Source: Desulfosediminicola flagellatus (GTDB lineage Bacteria; Desulfobacterota; Desulfobulbia; Desulfobulbales; Desulfocapsaceae). Taken from it: a DNA stretch of 64,000 bases. Position numbers and translations under genes: made by a program. Below are positions 54,198 through 63,409 of this stretch, in pieces. The DNA is taken from positions 6,687,879 to 6,751,878 of the forward strand of contig NZ_CP050698.1 of NCBI RefSeq assembly GCF_005116655.2, written 5' to 3'. Position 1 is the first letter of the stretch. The number at the start of each line of letters is the position of its first letter. The notes beneath the pieces were generated by a model that was not told where the DNA came from, made no database searches, and was given only the letters and a program-made list of their open reading frames with translations.

Positions 54198-55364
54198 TTA
54201 TGGGGTTCCACTCGCATGCAGGATTAAACTGGAATTCTGATTGTCACGTAGGGTGAGTGGCTGAAAGTTACTATTTAAAAGGGGATTATCGATCTTCTGC
54301 TGTTCAAGCAGAGCGTTTTCTTTTTGTTGAAAATAGCGTGAGGTGGCCCGTGGTGAAGCGGTGATTACCCCATCCATACCAAGAGTAGTGTAGTAATAAT
54401 CAAGAACTGCAGAATATTCCGAGCTTGGTATTTTATCTTGAATTTGCGTCTCAACCAGAGGAAAGACATACATTTCTAAGCCGAGAGCCCGGCCATTCGG
54501 GATAAATTCTATGGTAACCAGGCTATCCGTATTTTCCGTGAAATACGAGGTGTGGAGAGCAACTGCATCTGCATAGGAACTGAGAACCCGCAAGCCAAGT
54601 CGTGTCAGCATCCATGAGTGGTCATATGGTGCAGGTAAGGTAGTGTCTCTGTCCGCTAAATCCGCTGGTTTATCGATCAGCTGTAAGATTGGCAGGTTTA
54701 CACCTATGGCAGGCATCAGCTCGTTTTTTATTCGCTTAAGTTCATCCCCGTCAAAACTTTGAATAAGGACAGATTCTCCAGTTGAAGTATAGCCGTAGGT
54801 GTGCAGGGTTCTTAAAGTGAGTTCGCTGATATCCTTACCTTCAGCACGATGAAAAGCTGGTTGTCGTATATGAGGTGCAATTCCGGTTTTTTTCTGTAGA
54901 TCAGCTTCTAAGGCACGCAAAAGTGAGAGCGTTTCATCAAAGGTCGGAATGCCAAGAGAGGGTTCAGGTATAGAAAGGGTAGTGTCTGCTGTTTTGCGAA
55001 GTTGGCGTATCTCGGCAAGGGTGAAATCTATAGCGTAAAAATGGCCGTTATCTCTGCCGCGATCTGGAAATACCTCTGCAACATTGGTCGTTGAATCGAG
55101 TAATATATTCGGATGCAATATCAGCTCGTAATCTTTTGTAGCCACAAGATTGAGCTCCACAAAATCAATCGTAGAGGTTGCTGACAGGGTAAGGGCTGGA
55201 AGAGAGTCTGCAAGTGGACCGGAAGCGCCGCCGCTTAGGGCAATGGTAACTTTCCCACCGGCCATTGAAGGTAGAGCTGTTGTGGTAATGAGCAGTGCTG
55301 TTATAAAAAATGTGGTGTGAAGGTAAGAGCGAAATAGACTGAGTGTTGTAAAAAATAATTTCAT
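54198..55364 (-). CDS. Secreted GlpQ-like protein with lost catalytic residues
   Basis: The protein has 388 residues with a signal peptide (FFITALLITTTALPSMA). It aligns with periplasmic glycerophosphodiester phosphodiesterases: DFVELNLVATKDYELIL, VAEVFPDRGRDNGHFYAIDF and LAEIRQL. But the catalytic HRG at the start is replaced by SGG (ALSGGASGPLAD), and an acidic metal ligand is replaced by Asn (ELNL for ExDL), although the later His (ILHPN) stays. So it is probably not an active phosphodiesterase. It is the last gene of the mfd operon. Confidence 0.8.
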   Translation of the reverse strand: MKLFFTTLSLFRSYLHTTFFITALLITTTALPSMAGGKVTIALSGGASGPLADSLPALTLSATSTIDFVELNLVATKDYELILHPNILLDSTTNVAEVFPDRGRDNGHFYAIDFTLAEIRQLRKTADTTLSIPEPSLGIPTFDETLSLLRALEADLQKKTGIAPHIRQPAFHRAEGKDISELTLRTLHTYGYTSTGESVLIQSFDGDELKRIKNELMPAIGVNLPILQLIDKPADLADRDTTLPAPYDHSWMLTRLGLRVLSSYADAVALHTSYFTENTDSLVTIEFIPNGRALGLEMYVFPLVETQIQDKIPSSEYSAVLDYYYTTLGMDGVITASPRATSRYFQQKENALLEQQKIDNPLLNSNFQPLTLRDNQNSSLILHASGTP

Positions 55365-55379
55365 GACTGAATATTAGAA

Positions 55380-56066
55380 TTAAAAGATTAGATCTTTGAA
55401 GAAGACTATAGAGGGGAAATCTTCGGAATATTTCACAGGGCGTCGTGAACTTGGTTTGGCCACATAGACCAGGTGTTCTATACCATAGTGTTGTGCAGCC
55501 TGAAGTACGTTGCTGTTATCATCAACAAGTAGTGTTCTGTCAGTCGAGAAACCAAGTGCTTGCTGAAGAATATCCCAAAATTGTGGGGATTCTTTGGCTA
55601 CCCCGATCTCTTCCGCTGGGATAATTCTGTCAAAGTATGGACCGATGGCAGTTTTTCCGAGCTTTAACTTTAAGGTTTTTGAGTGGGCAGCGGTAACCAA
55701 GTGCAATTGTTTATCCTGTGATGTAATAAATTTTAGAAAGTCTATCACGTATGGATGAACCTGTATGAGATGATCGATTTTGCATTTGAGTTCAGGAATA
55801 TCAAGTCCCAGTTGTTCAGACCAGAAATCAAGATCAGCCCATTGCAGAGTTTTCTCAACACTTCGATAACGGCTAAGTAGAGTCTTTCTGGCTTCTTCAG
55901 GGCTGATATTATTGACTTCGGCAAAGTTACGGGGGACATATTCCTCCCAGAAATAGTCGTCGAAATAGCTGTCGAGTAGAGTGCCATCCATATCGAGCAG
56001 TACAGTATCGATCTCATCCCAGAGAAATGTTGGTATAATGGGTGGTGTTGAAGAAAGCTTATTCAT
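55380..56066 (-). CDS. YrfG-like HAD nucleotidase
   Basis: The protein has 228 residues. The active site is LLDMDGTLLDSYFDDYFWEE, a long motif I typical of the GMP/IMP 5'-nucleotidase branch, with VTAAHSKT as motif II and LLVDDNSNVLQAA as motif IV. It overlaps the 3' end of mfd by eight bases and is followed by the GlpQ-like gene after 15 bases. Confidence 0.88.
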   Translation of the reverse strand: MNKLSSTPPIIPTFLWDEIDTVLLDMDGTLLDSYFDDYFWEEYVPRNFAEVNNISPEEARKTLLSRYRSVEKTLQWADLDFWSEQLGLDIPELKCKIDHLIQVHPYVIDFLKFITSQDKQLHLVTAAHSKTLKLKLGKTAIGPYFDRIIPAEEIGVAKESPQFWDILQQALGFSTDRTLLVDDNSNVLQAAQHYGIEHLVYVAKPSSRRPVKYSEDFPSIVFFKDLIF

Positions 56067-59000
56067 TGATCATCGCCTCAAGATCATGCAGTATTTTACC
56101 GGCTAACGTGAATACAGTTTCTGGTGTCGGCAGTGGGGAGGCAACGACCATTCGGCCGTCAGGAGTCAGTTTTGTTGAAATACCTTTTTTCTTCGATGAT
56201 ATCGTTTGCAGGTAGGTAAGCAGTTTTTCAGGAGTGACCGGCGTGTCATCAAGAAATGAGAATACAAGCGTATCTCTGCCTTTTTCGAGCTTACTAATGC
56301 GTAATACGGTAAGCGATTTTTTCAGTGCAACAACCCTGAAGAGGTTGTGAGTCTCTTCGTGTAGCGGCCCGTAACGGTCTTCAAGTTCTTCCTGTAGATC
56401 TGTATGGGCAGCATCATCGGCGGTAGCAAGTGCAGCGATTCTCCGGTAGGTAACATATCGCTGACTGATGTCCAGCATGTACTTTTCAGGAATGTAGGCC
56501 GAAATTTGCAGATTGATCTCAGGATCAATCTCATCTTCCAGGCTATCGATATCTCCATTAACTGCTCTGGCTTTAAGGTCCGCGACTGTTTTCTGGAGCA
56601 GGTCAAGGTAAAGATCATAACCTATTGCGGCAATGTGCCCACTCTGGGAGACACCCAGCAGGTTGCCTCCACCCCTGATCTGCAAATCACTCATTGCCAG
56701 TTTAAATCCGCCGCCCAGTTCATTGCAGTCCATCAGCGCTCTGAGTCTATCCCTTGAATCCTTCTTAAGGCTGTCAATGGAAGGGACGAGCAGGTAGGCA
56801 AAGCTCTGGATTGAGGCCCGCCCCACCCGGCCACGAAGCTGGTATATTTCAGCGAGTCCAAGCATGTCAGCGCGGTTGATGATAATGGTGTTGGCGGTAG
56901 GTATATCAAGTCCTGACTCAACAATTGTGGTACATACCAGTACGTCGATCTCTCTGTTGACGAAATCGACCATAATCTTTTCGAGTTCCTTGCCGGCCAT
57001 TTGTCCATGGGCAATGGCTACCCTGGCTTCAGGGACCAGTTTTTGAATCTCGGCCGCGGTTTTATGAATCGACTTGACCCGGTTATGGATAAAAAAGACC
57101 TGACCGTTACGGCGGAGTTCCCTGGTAACAGCTTCCTTGATAACCAGGGTATCGTGTCTGGCAATAAAGGTTTTAACCGGGCGTCTGTGCTCAGGCGGGC
57201 TTGAAATGACCGAGAGGTCACGAATACCAAGCAGTGACATTTGCAGGGTACGCGGGATTGGCGTTGCAGTGAGCGTGAGGATGTCTACTTCGGCACGGAG
57301 TTTCTTGATTTTTTCTTTATGAGTAACACCAAAGCGGTGCTCTTCATCCACAATAAGCAGACCGAGATCTTTAAACTTTATATCTTTAGAAAGCAGACGA
57401 TGGGTACCGATGAGGATATCAATGTTACCTTCTTTTAGTCCGGCAAGTGTTGCACGCTGTTGAGCCGGGGTACGAAATCTATTGATACACTCAACTGTAA
57501 TCGGAAAACCTGACAGCCTCTCTCTGAAGGTTTTTGTATGTTGTTCTGCAAGAACCGTCGTGGGGACGAGAATAGCAACCTGCAAACCATCTTCAACAAC
57601 TTTGAACGCTCCGCGGATAGCAACCTCAGTTTTACCGTAGCCAACATCGCCGCAAACAAGACGGTCCATCGGCTGGTCCGAGGTAAGGTCAGAAATAACA
57701 TCCGTGATTGCCTTATCCTGACCAGGTGTCTCGTTAAAGGGAAATGATTCCTCCAGCTCAGAATACAGTGCGCCGGGAGGTGAAAAACGACGCCCCTGCT
57801 GCATTTCGCGTTTAGCGTAAATGTCGAGCAGTTCGTGGGCAACTTTCCATACCTCTTCTTTTACTTTTGAAGTTGTAATACGCCAGTTCTGTGAGCCGAG
57901 CTTGTCAATCTTCGGCTTTTTGTCCGATAACCCTTCATAGCGACTGATGAGGTTTAAGCGGTCAACCGGAAGATAGAGTTTATCCCCGTCGCGGTACTCA
58001 ATGAGCATGAAATCATTGGTAACACCCTGGATATCGATTGTCTGTAACCCTTGATAGTGGCCGAGACCATGATCACGGTGTACAACAATGTCTCCGTCAT
58101 TTAACTCGGTAAATCGAACAGGTTCTCCACCTTTATGGCGTGCTTTCTTTTTACTTCCAAGTCGCATCTCGCCAAACAGTTCACTCTCAGAGAGAATATG
58201 AACCTTTTTCTCGGCAATGGAAAAGCCGTTTGCCAATTCGTGGTTACAGAGAAACAGCTGAGGTGAATCCTGGCTTGTACTCAAACTATCAAGATCAAGC
58301 GGTTCATCAATAAAAGCAATTGAGTGCTGGTGTTTATTGAAAAGATCAGCAAGATTTTTAGTATTTTTGGCGGAACGGCAGCAGAGAACAACAGCGTCAT
58401 TTTCTTCGTGCCATCTGGAGATCTGATCACTTAGTGGCGCGATCAGGCCCCGTTTAGTTCTTTCCAGTGCTATTTCCTGTTTGAGCAACTGATGACTGGC
58501 GGCAGAAATAGAAATATGTTCGACAGATTGTCTGCTGAAATCACTGAGGAGTATTTGGCGACGGGAGTTGAGTTCGTCGCGAATGCCTTCCGGGTCGATG
58601 AATATCGCTTCAGGTGCGAGCGCTGGTTGAAATGTTGAGGTTGCTTCTATGTAGTTATTGTTGATTCGTTCATTAACAAGCTCAAGGCTTTGCTGAATTG
58701 CTTCAGGATCAACCAGTATAAGGGCCATATCCTTTGGAAGATAATCAAAGACAGTGGCCGTTGGTTTGCTTGCATTATGGTAAAAGAGGGGCAGGAAAAA
58801 CTCCATACCGGCAAATCTTCTGCCTGTGGTAATGCGTTCACAAATCCTTTTAGCTTCACTTTCGTCCCAGTTTGATTCTTTTGCCAGCTGATCAGCTTTT
58901 TTGGAAATCGCTCTTGCGGTGGCACTATCTCTATTGATGATCACATCATGAACAGGGAGCAGGGTCGCTTCTGAAATTTCACCACTTGATCGTTGGCTGA

Positions 59001-59607
59001 TAGGGTCGAAAATTCTAAGTGACTCTATGGTGTCGCCAAAAAAGTCGAGGCGCAGCGGGCCGTCAATCATTACACCTGACTCAGTGAAGAACGGTGGTGG
59101 ATAAAGATCAAGAATACCTCCGCGCACAGCAAAATCACCAACATTCTGCACCAGCGATACCTGCTCATACCCGAGTTTGGTGAGCGATTGAAGAAGGGCA
59201 TCCTGATCACAATCTTCTCCTGCCATGATCAACTCAGCAGAACCTGTGAGGATCTCTGCCGGCACAACTCGACGCATCAACGCTTCTATTGAGGTGACAA
59301 CAATGGTGTTGTCCGGGTTTTCGTGGAGCTGATAGAGTGTGGCAAAACGTGCAGCGGTAGTCTGCTGATCAGGGCTAAGCTGGGTGTATGGAGGTATCTC
59401 GTAGCCGGGGTAGGCGAGTACGCGATTTGAAGTGAAAAGTTTAAGGTCCTGTTCGAAGATTGAGACAAGATGTTCATCCGGGAGGATGCAGCAGCAGCTG
59501 GTTTTTTTCGCGAGCTGGGCAGCGAGCCATGATGTGCTGCTGCCACGCAGACCAGATACCTGAATGATGGAATTCTTTTCGAGTGTGGTGAGGAGTTGTT
59601 TATGCAT
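56059..59607 (-). CDS. mfd: Transcription-repair coupling factor
   Basis: Mfd removes stalled RNA polymerase at lesions and recruits excision repair. The protein has 1182 residues. The UvrB-like N-terminus (residues 1-350) is followed by the RNA polymerase interaction domain near 500 (DIVVHRDHGLGHYQGLQ), the translocase with Walker A Lys659 in CGDVGYGKTEVA, and DEEHRFGV as motif II. The C-terminal regulatory part ends at about 1180. It is preceded by a strong terminator, so it has its own promoter, and leads an operon with the HAD and GlpQ-like genes. Confidence 0.96.
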   Translation of the reverse strand: MHKQLLTTLEKNSIIQVSGLRGSSTSWLAAQLAKKTSCCCILPDEHLVSIFEQDLKLFTSNRVLAYPGYEIPPYTQLSPDQQTTAARFATLYQLHENPDNTIVVTSIEALMRRVVPAEILTGSAELIMAGEDCDQDALLQSLTKLGYEQVSLVQNVGDFAVRGGILDLYPPPFFTESGVMIDGPLRLDFFGDTIESLRIFDPISQRSSGEISEATLLPVHDVIINRDSATARAISKKADQLAKESNWDESEAKRICERITTGRRFAGMEFFLPLFYHNASKPTATVFDYLPKDMALILVDPEAIQQSLELVNERINNNYIEATSTFQPALAPEAIFIDPEGIRDELNSRRQILLSDFSRQSVEHISISAASHQLLKQEIALERTKRGLIAPLSDQISRWHEENDAVVLCCRSAKNTKNLADLFNKHQHSIAFIDEPLDLDSLSTSQDSPQLFLCNHELANGFSIAEKKVHILSESELFGEMRLGSKKKARHKGGEPVRFTELNDGDIVVHRDHGLGHYQGLQTIDIQGVTNDFMLIEYRDGDKLYLPVDRLNLISRYEGLSDKKPKIDKLGSQNWRITTSKVKEEVWKVAHELLDIYAKREMQQGRRFSPPGALYSELEESFPFNETPGQDKAITDVISDLTSDQPMDRLVCGDVGYGKTEVAIRGAFKVVEDGLQVAILVPTTVLAEQHTKTFRERLSGFPITVECINRFRTPAQQRATLAGLKEGNIDILIGTHRLLSKDIKFKDLGLLIVDEEHRFGVTHKEKIKKLRAEVDILTLTATPIPRTLQMSLLGIRDLSVISSPPEHRRPVKTFIARHDTLVIKEAVTRELRRNGQVFFIHNRVKSIHKTAAEIQKLVPEARVAIAHGQMAGKELEKIMVDFVNREIDVLVCTTIVESGLDIPTANTIIINRADMLGLAEIYQLRGRVGRASIQSFAYLLVPSIDSLKKDSRDRLRALMDCNELGGGFKLAMSDLQIRGGGNLLGVSQSGHIAAIGYDLYLDLLQKTVADLKARAVNGDIDSLEDEIDPEINLQISAYIPEKYMLDISQRYVTYRRIAALATADDAAHTDLQEELEDRYGPLHEETHNLFRVVALKKSLTVLRISKLEKGRDTLVFSFLDDTPVTPEKLLTYLQTISSKKKGISTKLTPDGRMVVASPLPTPETVFTLAGKILHDLEAMINE

Positions 59608-59611
59608 CAGT

Positions 59612-59647
59612 AAAAAAAAGTGCCGGCTGCACTCTGTGCAGCCGGCA
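59612..59647 (-). terminator. Intrinsic terminator of bamA
   Basis: TGCCGGCTGCAC (59621-59632) pairs perfectly with GTGCAGCCGGCA (59636-59647) around a three-base loop. On the minus strand a run of T (plus-strand A run 59612-59619) follows. Confidence 0.94.
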
Positions 59648-59681
59648 GATTGTTCCTTATATTGGGTACGTTTTCAGTATA

Positions 59682-62366
59682 TTAGAATGTACCTCCAATA
59701 CTGAAATCAAATACCGATTCATCTTCATCTTCTTCGGGGTCGAGATTGTAGCCCCAGACAATGCTGATCGGGCCCATCGGTGAGTACCAGAGGAGTCCAA
59801 GGCCCACAGATTTTTCATAATCATCAACATTCCAGTCTTCATCGTCATTCAGGACCTGACCTGCATCGAAGAATACAAGCCCCTGCACTCCCTGTTCTTC
59901 AACAATAGGGAAAATGAATTCCAGGTTGGTGTACCACATCTTGTCGCCACCAATTTTGTCACCGTCATCTACTGGACTGATATCGCCATACTCAAAACCA
60001 CGGACTGTGCTTATGCCGCCAAGGTAAAAGCGTTCATATACCGGTAGTTTGTCGTCATCATTTTCGAAAACCTGACCAGCTGCACCTTTAACGTGAAAAG
60101 TGGTTTTCCAGAAAAGCGGGAAGTACCAACTTGTAGAGGCTTCAACTTTAGTAAATTGAGCATCTCCGCCCAATATTCCACCACCATATTTAGTGCTGAG
60201 CAGATGCTTGGAACCTTCGGTAGCCGCAAATATCTTGTTTCTGGTATCACGCGCAAGGCTCACCTTGATAGCACTGGTCACAGGCAATTTGGCTGATTCT
60301 GTGATGATATATGAGGCATCGTCGTCAATGTCACTCAGTTCGGAGTCAGTGTAGCTGTAGTTACCGTAGATTTTCCATTTTTCCCAGATTGGGTAACCCA
60401 AACGGACACCACCACCGGTTGAATCTTTGGTGTAGTCATCGTATTCACGGTTGGTATCAAAAAGATCAAGACCCCATGAGAGTTCAGAGTCATTGACGTG
60501 TGGATTAGTATAGCTGAGATTATAGCGGGAGCTCGATCCACCAAGGTTGGCGCTGAACTGCAATTGATCACCGCGTCCGAGGAAGTTGTTTTCTGAGATA
60601 GAACCCATAATGATTAGATCATCAACAGAACTGTAACCTGCACCAACAGAGAATGTACCAGTGCTGCGCTCTTTGACTTCAATATTAATGTTCATTCGGG
60701 TCGGGTCAATAGTCGGCTCCGGCGTTATATTGACTTCTTCAAAAAATTGGAGTCGCTGAAGTGCTTTGCTTGAATTACGAAGAGCTTTAGAGTCGAACAC
60801 GCCACCTTCAACAATACGAAGTTCGCGACGAATGACATTGTCACGTGTTCTGTTATTACCGCTGATCGTGATTCTATTGATATAAACGAGGTCACCTTGT
60901 TCTACTTTGAAATTGATATTAAGAGTGTCATCTGTTGCACCCTTATCCATCAACGGACGAACATTGGCAAAAGCGTAGCCTTTTTCAGCGTAGAAGTCAG
61001 TGATCGCCATAACATCTTCGCGAAGAGTGGAACGATTCATGTATTCTTCGTTGTCGAGCGTTACTAAATCAATGATCGTGGCCTTTTCATCAATAAGGTC
61101 GCCACTGATATCGATGGTGCCAACTTTGAAACGCGGTCCTTCCTCGACATTGAATGTCAGGTAGATCCACTCTTCTTCCTGGCGTACAACCGGTTCACCA
61201 ATCTTTGCTTCGAGATAGCCGTTGTTGTGGTAGTAGGCAACAATTCTACCTGCATCCTGCTTGATCTTGTCCATCTCTAAAAGACCGGAGGCAGTCAGCC
61301 AACTGAAAAAACCTTTTTCATCAGTTTCGATTTCATCAAGCAGTTCGTCATCATCAAAGGCTGTGTTTCCTTCAATGGAAATCTTCTTGATGTATATTTT
61401 TTTCCCTTCGGTGACTGTGTAATGAACCACCGCTCCCTCATCGCTTGGGAAAGAGATACGTGATTCAACCTGTGTGTTGTAATATCCTTCAGAAGTATAA
61501 AGTTCTTTAATTGCTTCAACACCGGCAGAGACTTTAGAAGGATTGAGGATGAAATGTTCGCGAATGTTTGCTGCTCCCCGCACATCTTCTTCAGAAATCT
61601 CATCAAGACCTGAGAAGGTTACAGCTGAGATAACCGGCTTTTCCTCGACCCTGAAGAGAACCTTTTTGCCTTTAGGTGTGTCGGAAACATCAATCTGTAC
61701 ATCATTAAAATATCCGAGTGCATAAATCTCTTTAAGGTCCTGCCTAAGTGTGGCTGGATTATATGCTCCACCTGCCCTGCTGCTGATTTTTCGGAGGATG
61801 GCTCCTGAGTCGATACGTTTGTTGCCCTCAGGTGCGAGTGAAGCTATTCTGAGTTCTCTGCCTGTGTAAGCGAGGACATCGAGCATTACGCTGTCAATTG
61901 CTCCGCGCAGGCCATCAAGTGAATCTGCGTTTCGGAAGAAATATTGCGGCGATGTTGGGGTAAGTACATCAAAAACCTTAATATCAATGCTTACCTGCTT
62001 GCCAACCATTGTCAGACTTCCTGCAGCCACATTACCCATATTCATCGATTGGGCGACGGCTTCCAATACCTTTTGTGGTGGCGGCCAGCTTCCTTTGTAG
62101 TCGACAATAGTTTCAGCCTGTGATCGTGGCAGTAAAGCTATGCCATGATTGGCAAGTGTCTCTGTAAGAATTGCATCAGCTTTGTCGGTAATAGAACCCG
62201 TGTTTTGAAGGGCATTTATTTTCAAAGGCAAAAAGGCCGTATTCTGGTCGGCAGCTAATACTGAACTGGCTGGCAGCAGAATAAGAATAACAAGCAGGAG
62301 CATAATCGGCAGTACAGAGTTACGGGAACCATGAACCGGAACCGGTAGATTTCTGTAGAAATTCAT
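59682..62366 (-). CDS. bamA: Outer membrane protein assembly factor BamA
   Basis: The protein has 894 residues with a signal peptide (IMLLLVILILLPASSVLAA). Residues about 45-175 form an extra N-terminal domain not found in standard BamA. The POTRA repeats follow (IDSGAILRKISSRAGG to about 560), and then the beta-barrel with the barrel-lid motif FYLGGISTVRGFEYGDIS and a C-terminal Phe (ending GGTF). The start is taken at 62366, after AAGGG. Its C-terminal Phe is the usual barrel signal. A terminator follows. Confidence 0.93.
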   Translation of the reverse strand: MNFYRNLPVPVHGSRNSVLPIMLLLVILILLPASSVLAADQNTAFLPLKINALQNTGSITDKADAILTETLANHGIALLPRSQAETIVDYKGSWPPPQKVLEAVAQSMNMGNVAAGSLTMVGKQVSIDIKVFDVLTPTSPQYFFRNADSLDGLRGAIDSVMLDVLAYTGRELRIASLAPEGNKRIDSGAILRKISSRAGGAYNPATLRQDLKEIYALGYFNDVQIDVSDTPKGKKVLFRVEEKPVISAVTFSGLDEISEEDVRGAANIREHFILNPSKVSAGVEAIKELYTSEGYYNTQVESRISFPSDEGAVVHYTVTEGKKIYIKKISIEGNTAFDDDELLDEIETDEKGFFSWLTASGLLEMDKIKQDAGRIVAYYHNNGYLEAKIGEPVVRQEEEWIYLTFNVEEGPRFKVGTIDISGDLIDEKATIIDLVTLDNEEYMNRSTLREDVMAITDFYAEKGYAFANVRPLMDKGATDDTLNINFKVEQGDLVYINRITISGNNRTRDNVIRRELRIVEGGVFDSKALRNSSKALQRLQFFEEVNITPEPTIDPTRMNINIEVKERSTGTFSVGAGYSSVDDLIIMGSISENNFLGRGDQLQFSANLGGSSSRYNLSYTNPHVNDSELSWGLDLFDTNREYDDYTKDSTGGGVRLGYPIWEKWKIYGNYSYTDSELSDIDDDASYIITESAKLPVTSAIKVSLARDTRNKIFAATEGSKHLLSTKYGGGILGGDAQFTKVEASTSWYFPLFWKTTFHVKGAAGQVFENDDDKLPVYERFYLGGISTVRGFEYGDISPVDDGDKIGGDKMWYTNLEFIFPIVEEQGVQGLVFFDAGQVLNDDEDWNVDDYEKSVGLGLLWYSPMGPISIVWGYNLDPEEDEDESVFDFSIGGTF

Positions 62367-62671
62367 ATCAGACCCTTTTGTAGGTAGTGTCGCTAAACGA
62401 CATTCAGCTGGCGAAAAAGCCATTTATTAGTAAAAATAATACGTTGTTGCGTAGTGTAATTGCGCGTAAGATGCTATCTTTCCGGAGTTCTGGCAAGAGT
62501 AATGAAAATCCTGACTATTATGCCATGTTTGTTGAAAAATGCAAAGACCACAAATGGATATGACTAGAAAAATGATCATGCACACGTTAAGCGGAGATGA
62601 CAGGTAAGGAGAGTAGTATTTCTGTGCCTAACAATATGATGGACTCATATAGCCTTTGGGAGGTGTCGTAA
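62367..62671. other. Divergent region between bamA and comF
   Basis: This region must hold the bamA and comF-type promoters. No gene or strong operator was identified. Confidence 0.35.
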
Positions 62672-63409
62672 ATGATCAATAAAGTATCTGGTTGTCTGTT
62701 TGACTCAATAGCTGAATTAATTGCTCCAGACAGGTGCCGGGACTGTGGTTTGCCAACAGAAGAAAACCTTATGGGTATCTGTAGAACGTGTCTTGCTAAG
62801 GTGAGAGGGCTGGGAACTCCTCAATGTCAAAAATGTGGAATACCTCTTATTAATTCCGCAGGTGAAGGTCATACCTGCGGAGCGTGTATCAGGAATCCGC
62901 CGAAATGGGATAAGGCTATTTCGGTGGTTAGTTATGATAAACCTGTGACTGGATTGCTGCATAGATTGAAATACAATGCTGATACGACGGTTCTTCCTGC
63001 TTTAAAAACAATAGTTGAACCTTTCAGGAAATCACTGGAATTATCTTTTGATCTGGTGATTCCTGTCCCTCTCCATATTGAGCGACTCCGCAAACGCGGG
63101 CTTAATCAAGCTGTATATCTGGCAGAACTGTTGTTTCCCGACAGACCTGAGATCATAGAACCTTCTCTTCTCAGGCGTACCCGAAAGACTGCACCCCAAA
63201 CAGGGCTGGATGGTATTGAGCGAAGAAAAAACCTACGGGGAGCATTCATGATTGATGACCGGTATACAATTTCAGGGAAGCAGGTATGCGTGGTAGATGA
63301 TGTCTTTACTACGGGAACAACTCTAAACGAGTGTAGTCGAGTTCTGCGTCGTGCCGGGGCAGAATCTATCTATGTCATTACAGTTGCGCGGGTCGCAATC
63401 AATCATTGA
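62672..63409 (+). CDS. ComF family phosphoribosyltransferase-like protein
   Basis: The protein has 245 residues. The zinc finger pairs are RCRDCGLP, GICRTC, CQKCGIP and TCGAC. The phosphoribosyl site is VCVVDDVFTTGTTL, with ERLRKRGLNQAVYLAEL before it. ComF proteins take part in DNA uptake in competent bacteria, but homologues are also widespread in bacteria not known to be competent. GGGAGG precedes the ATG. Confidence 0.9.
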   Translation: MINKVSGCLFDSIAELIAPDRCRDCGLPTEENLMGICRTCLAKVRGLGTPQCQKCGIPLINSAGEGHTCGACIRNPPKWDKAISVVSYDKPVTGLLHRLKYNADTTVLPALKTIVEPFRKSLELSFDLVIPVPLHIERLRKRGLNQAVYLAELLFPDRPEIIEPSLLRRTRKTAPQTGLDGIERRKNLRGAFMIDDRYTISGKQVCVVDDVFTTGTTLNECSRVLRRAGAESIYVITVARVAINH

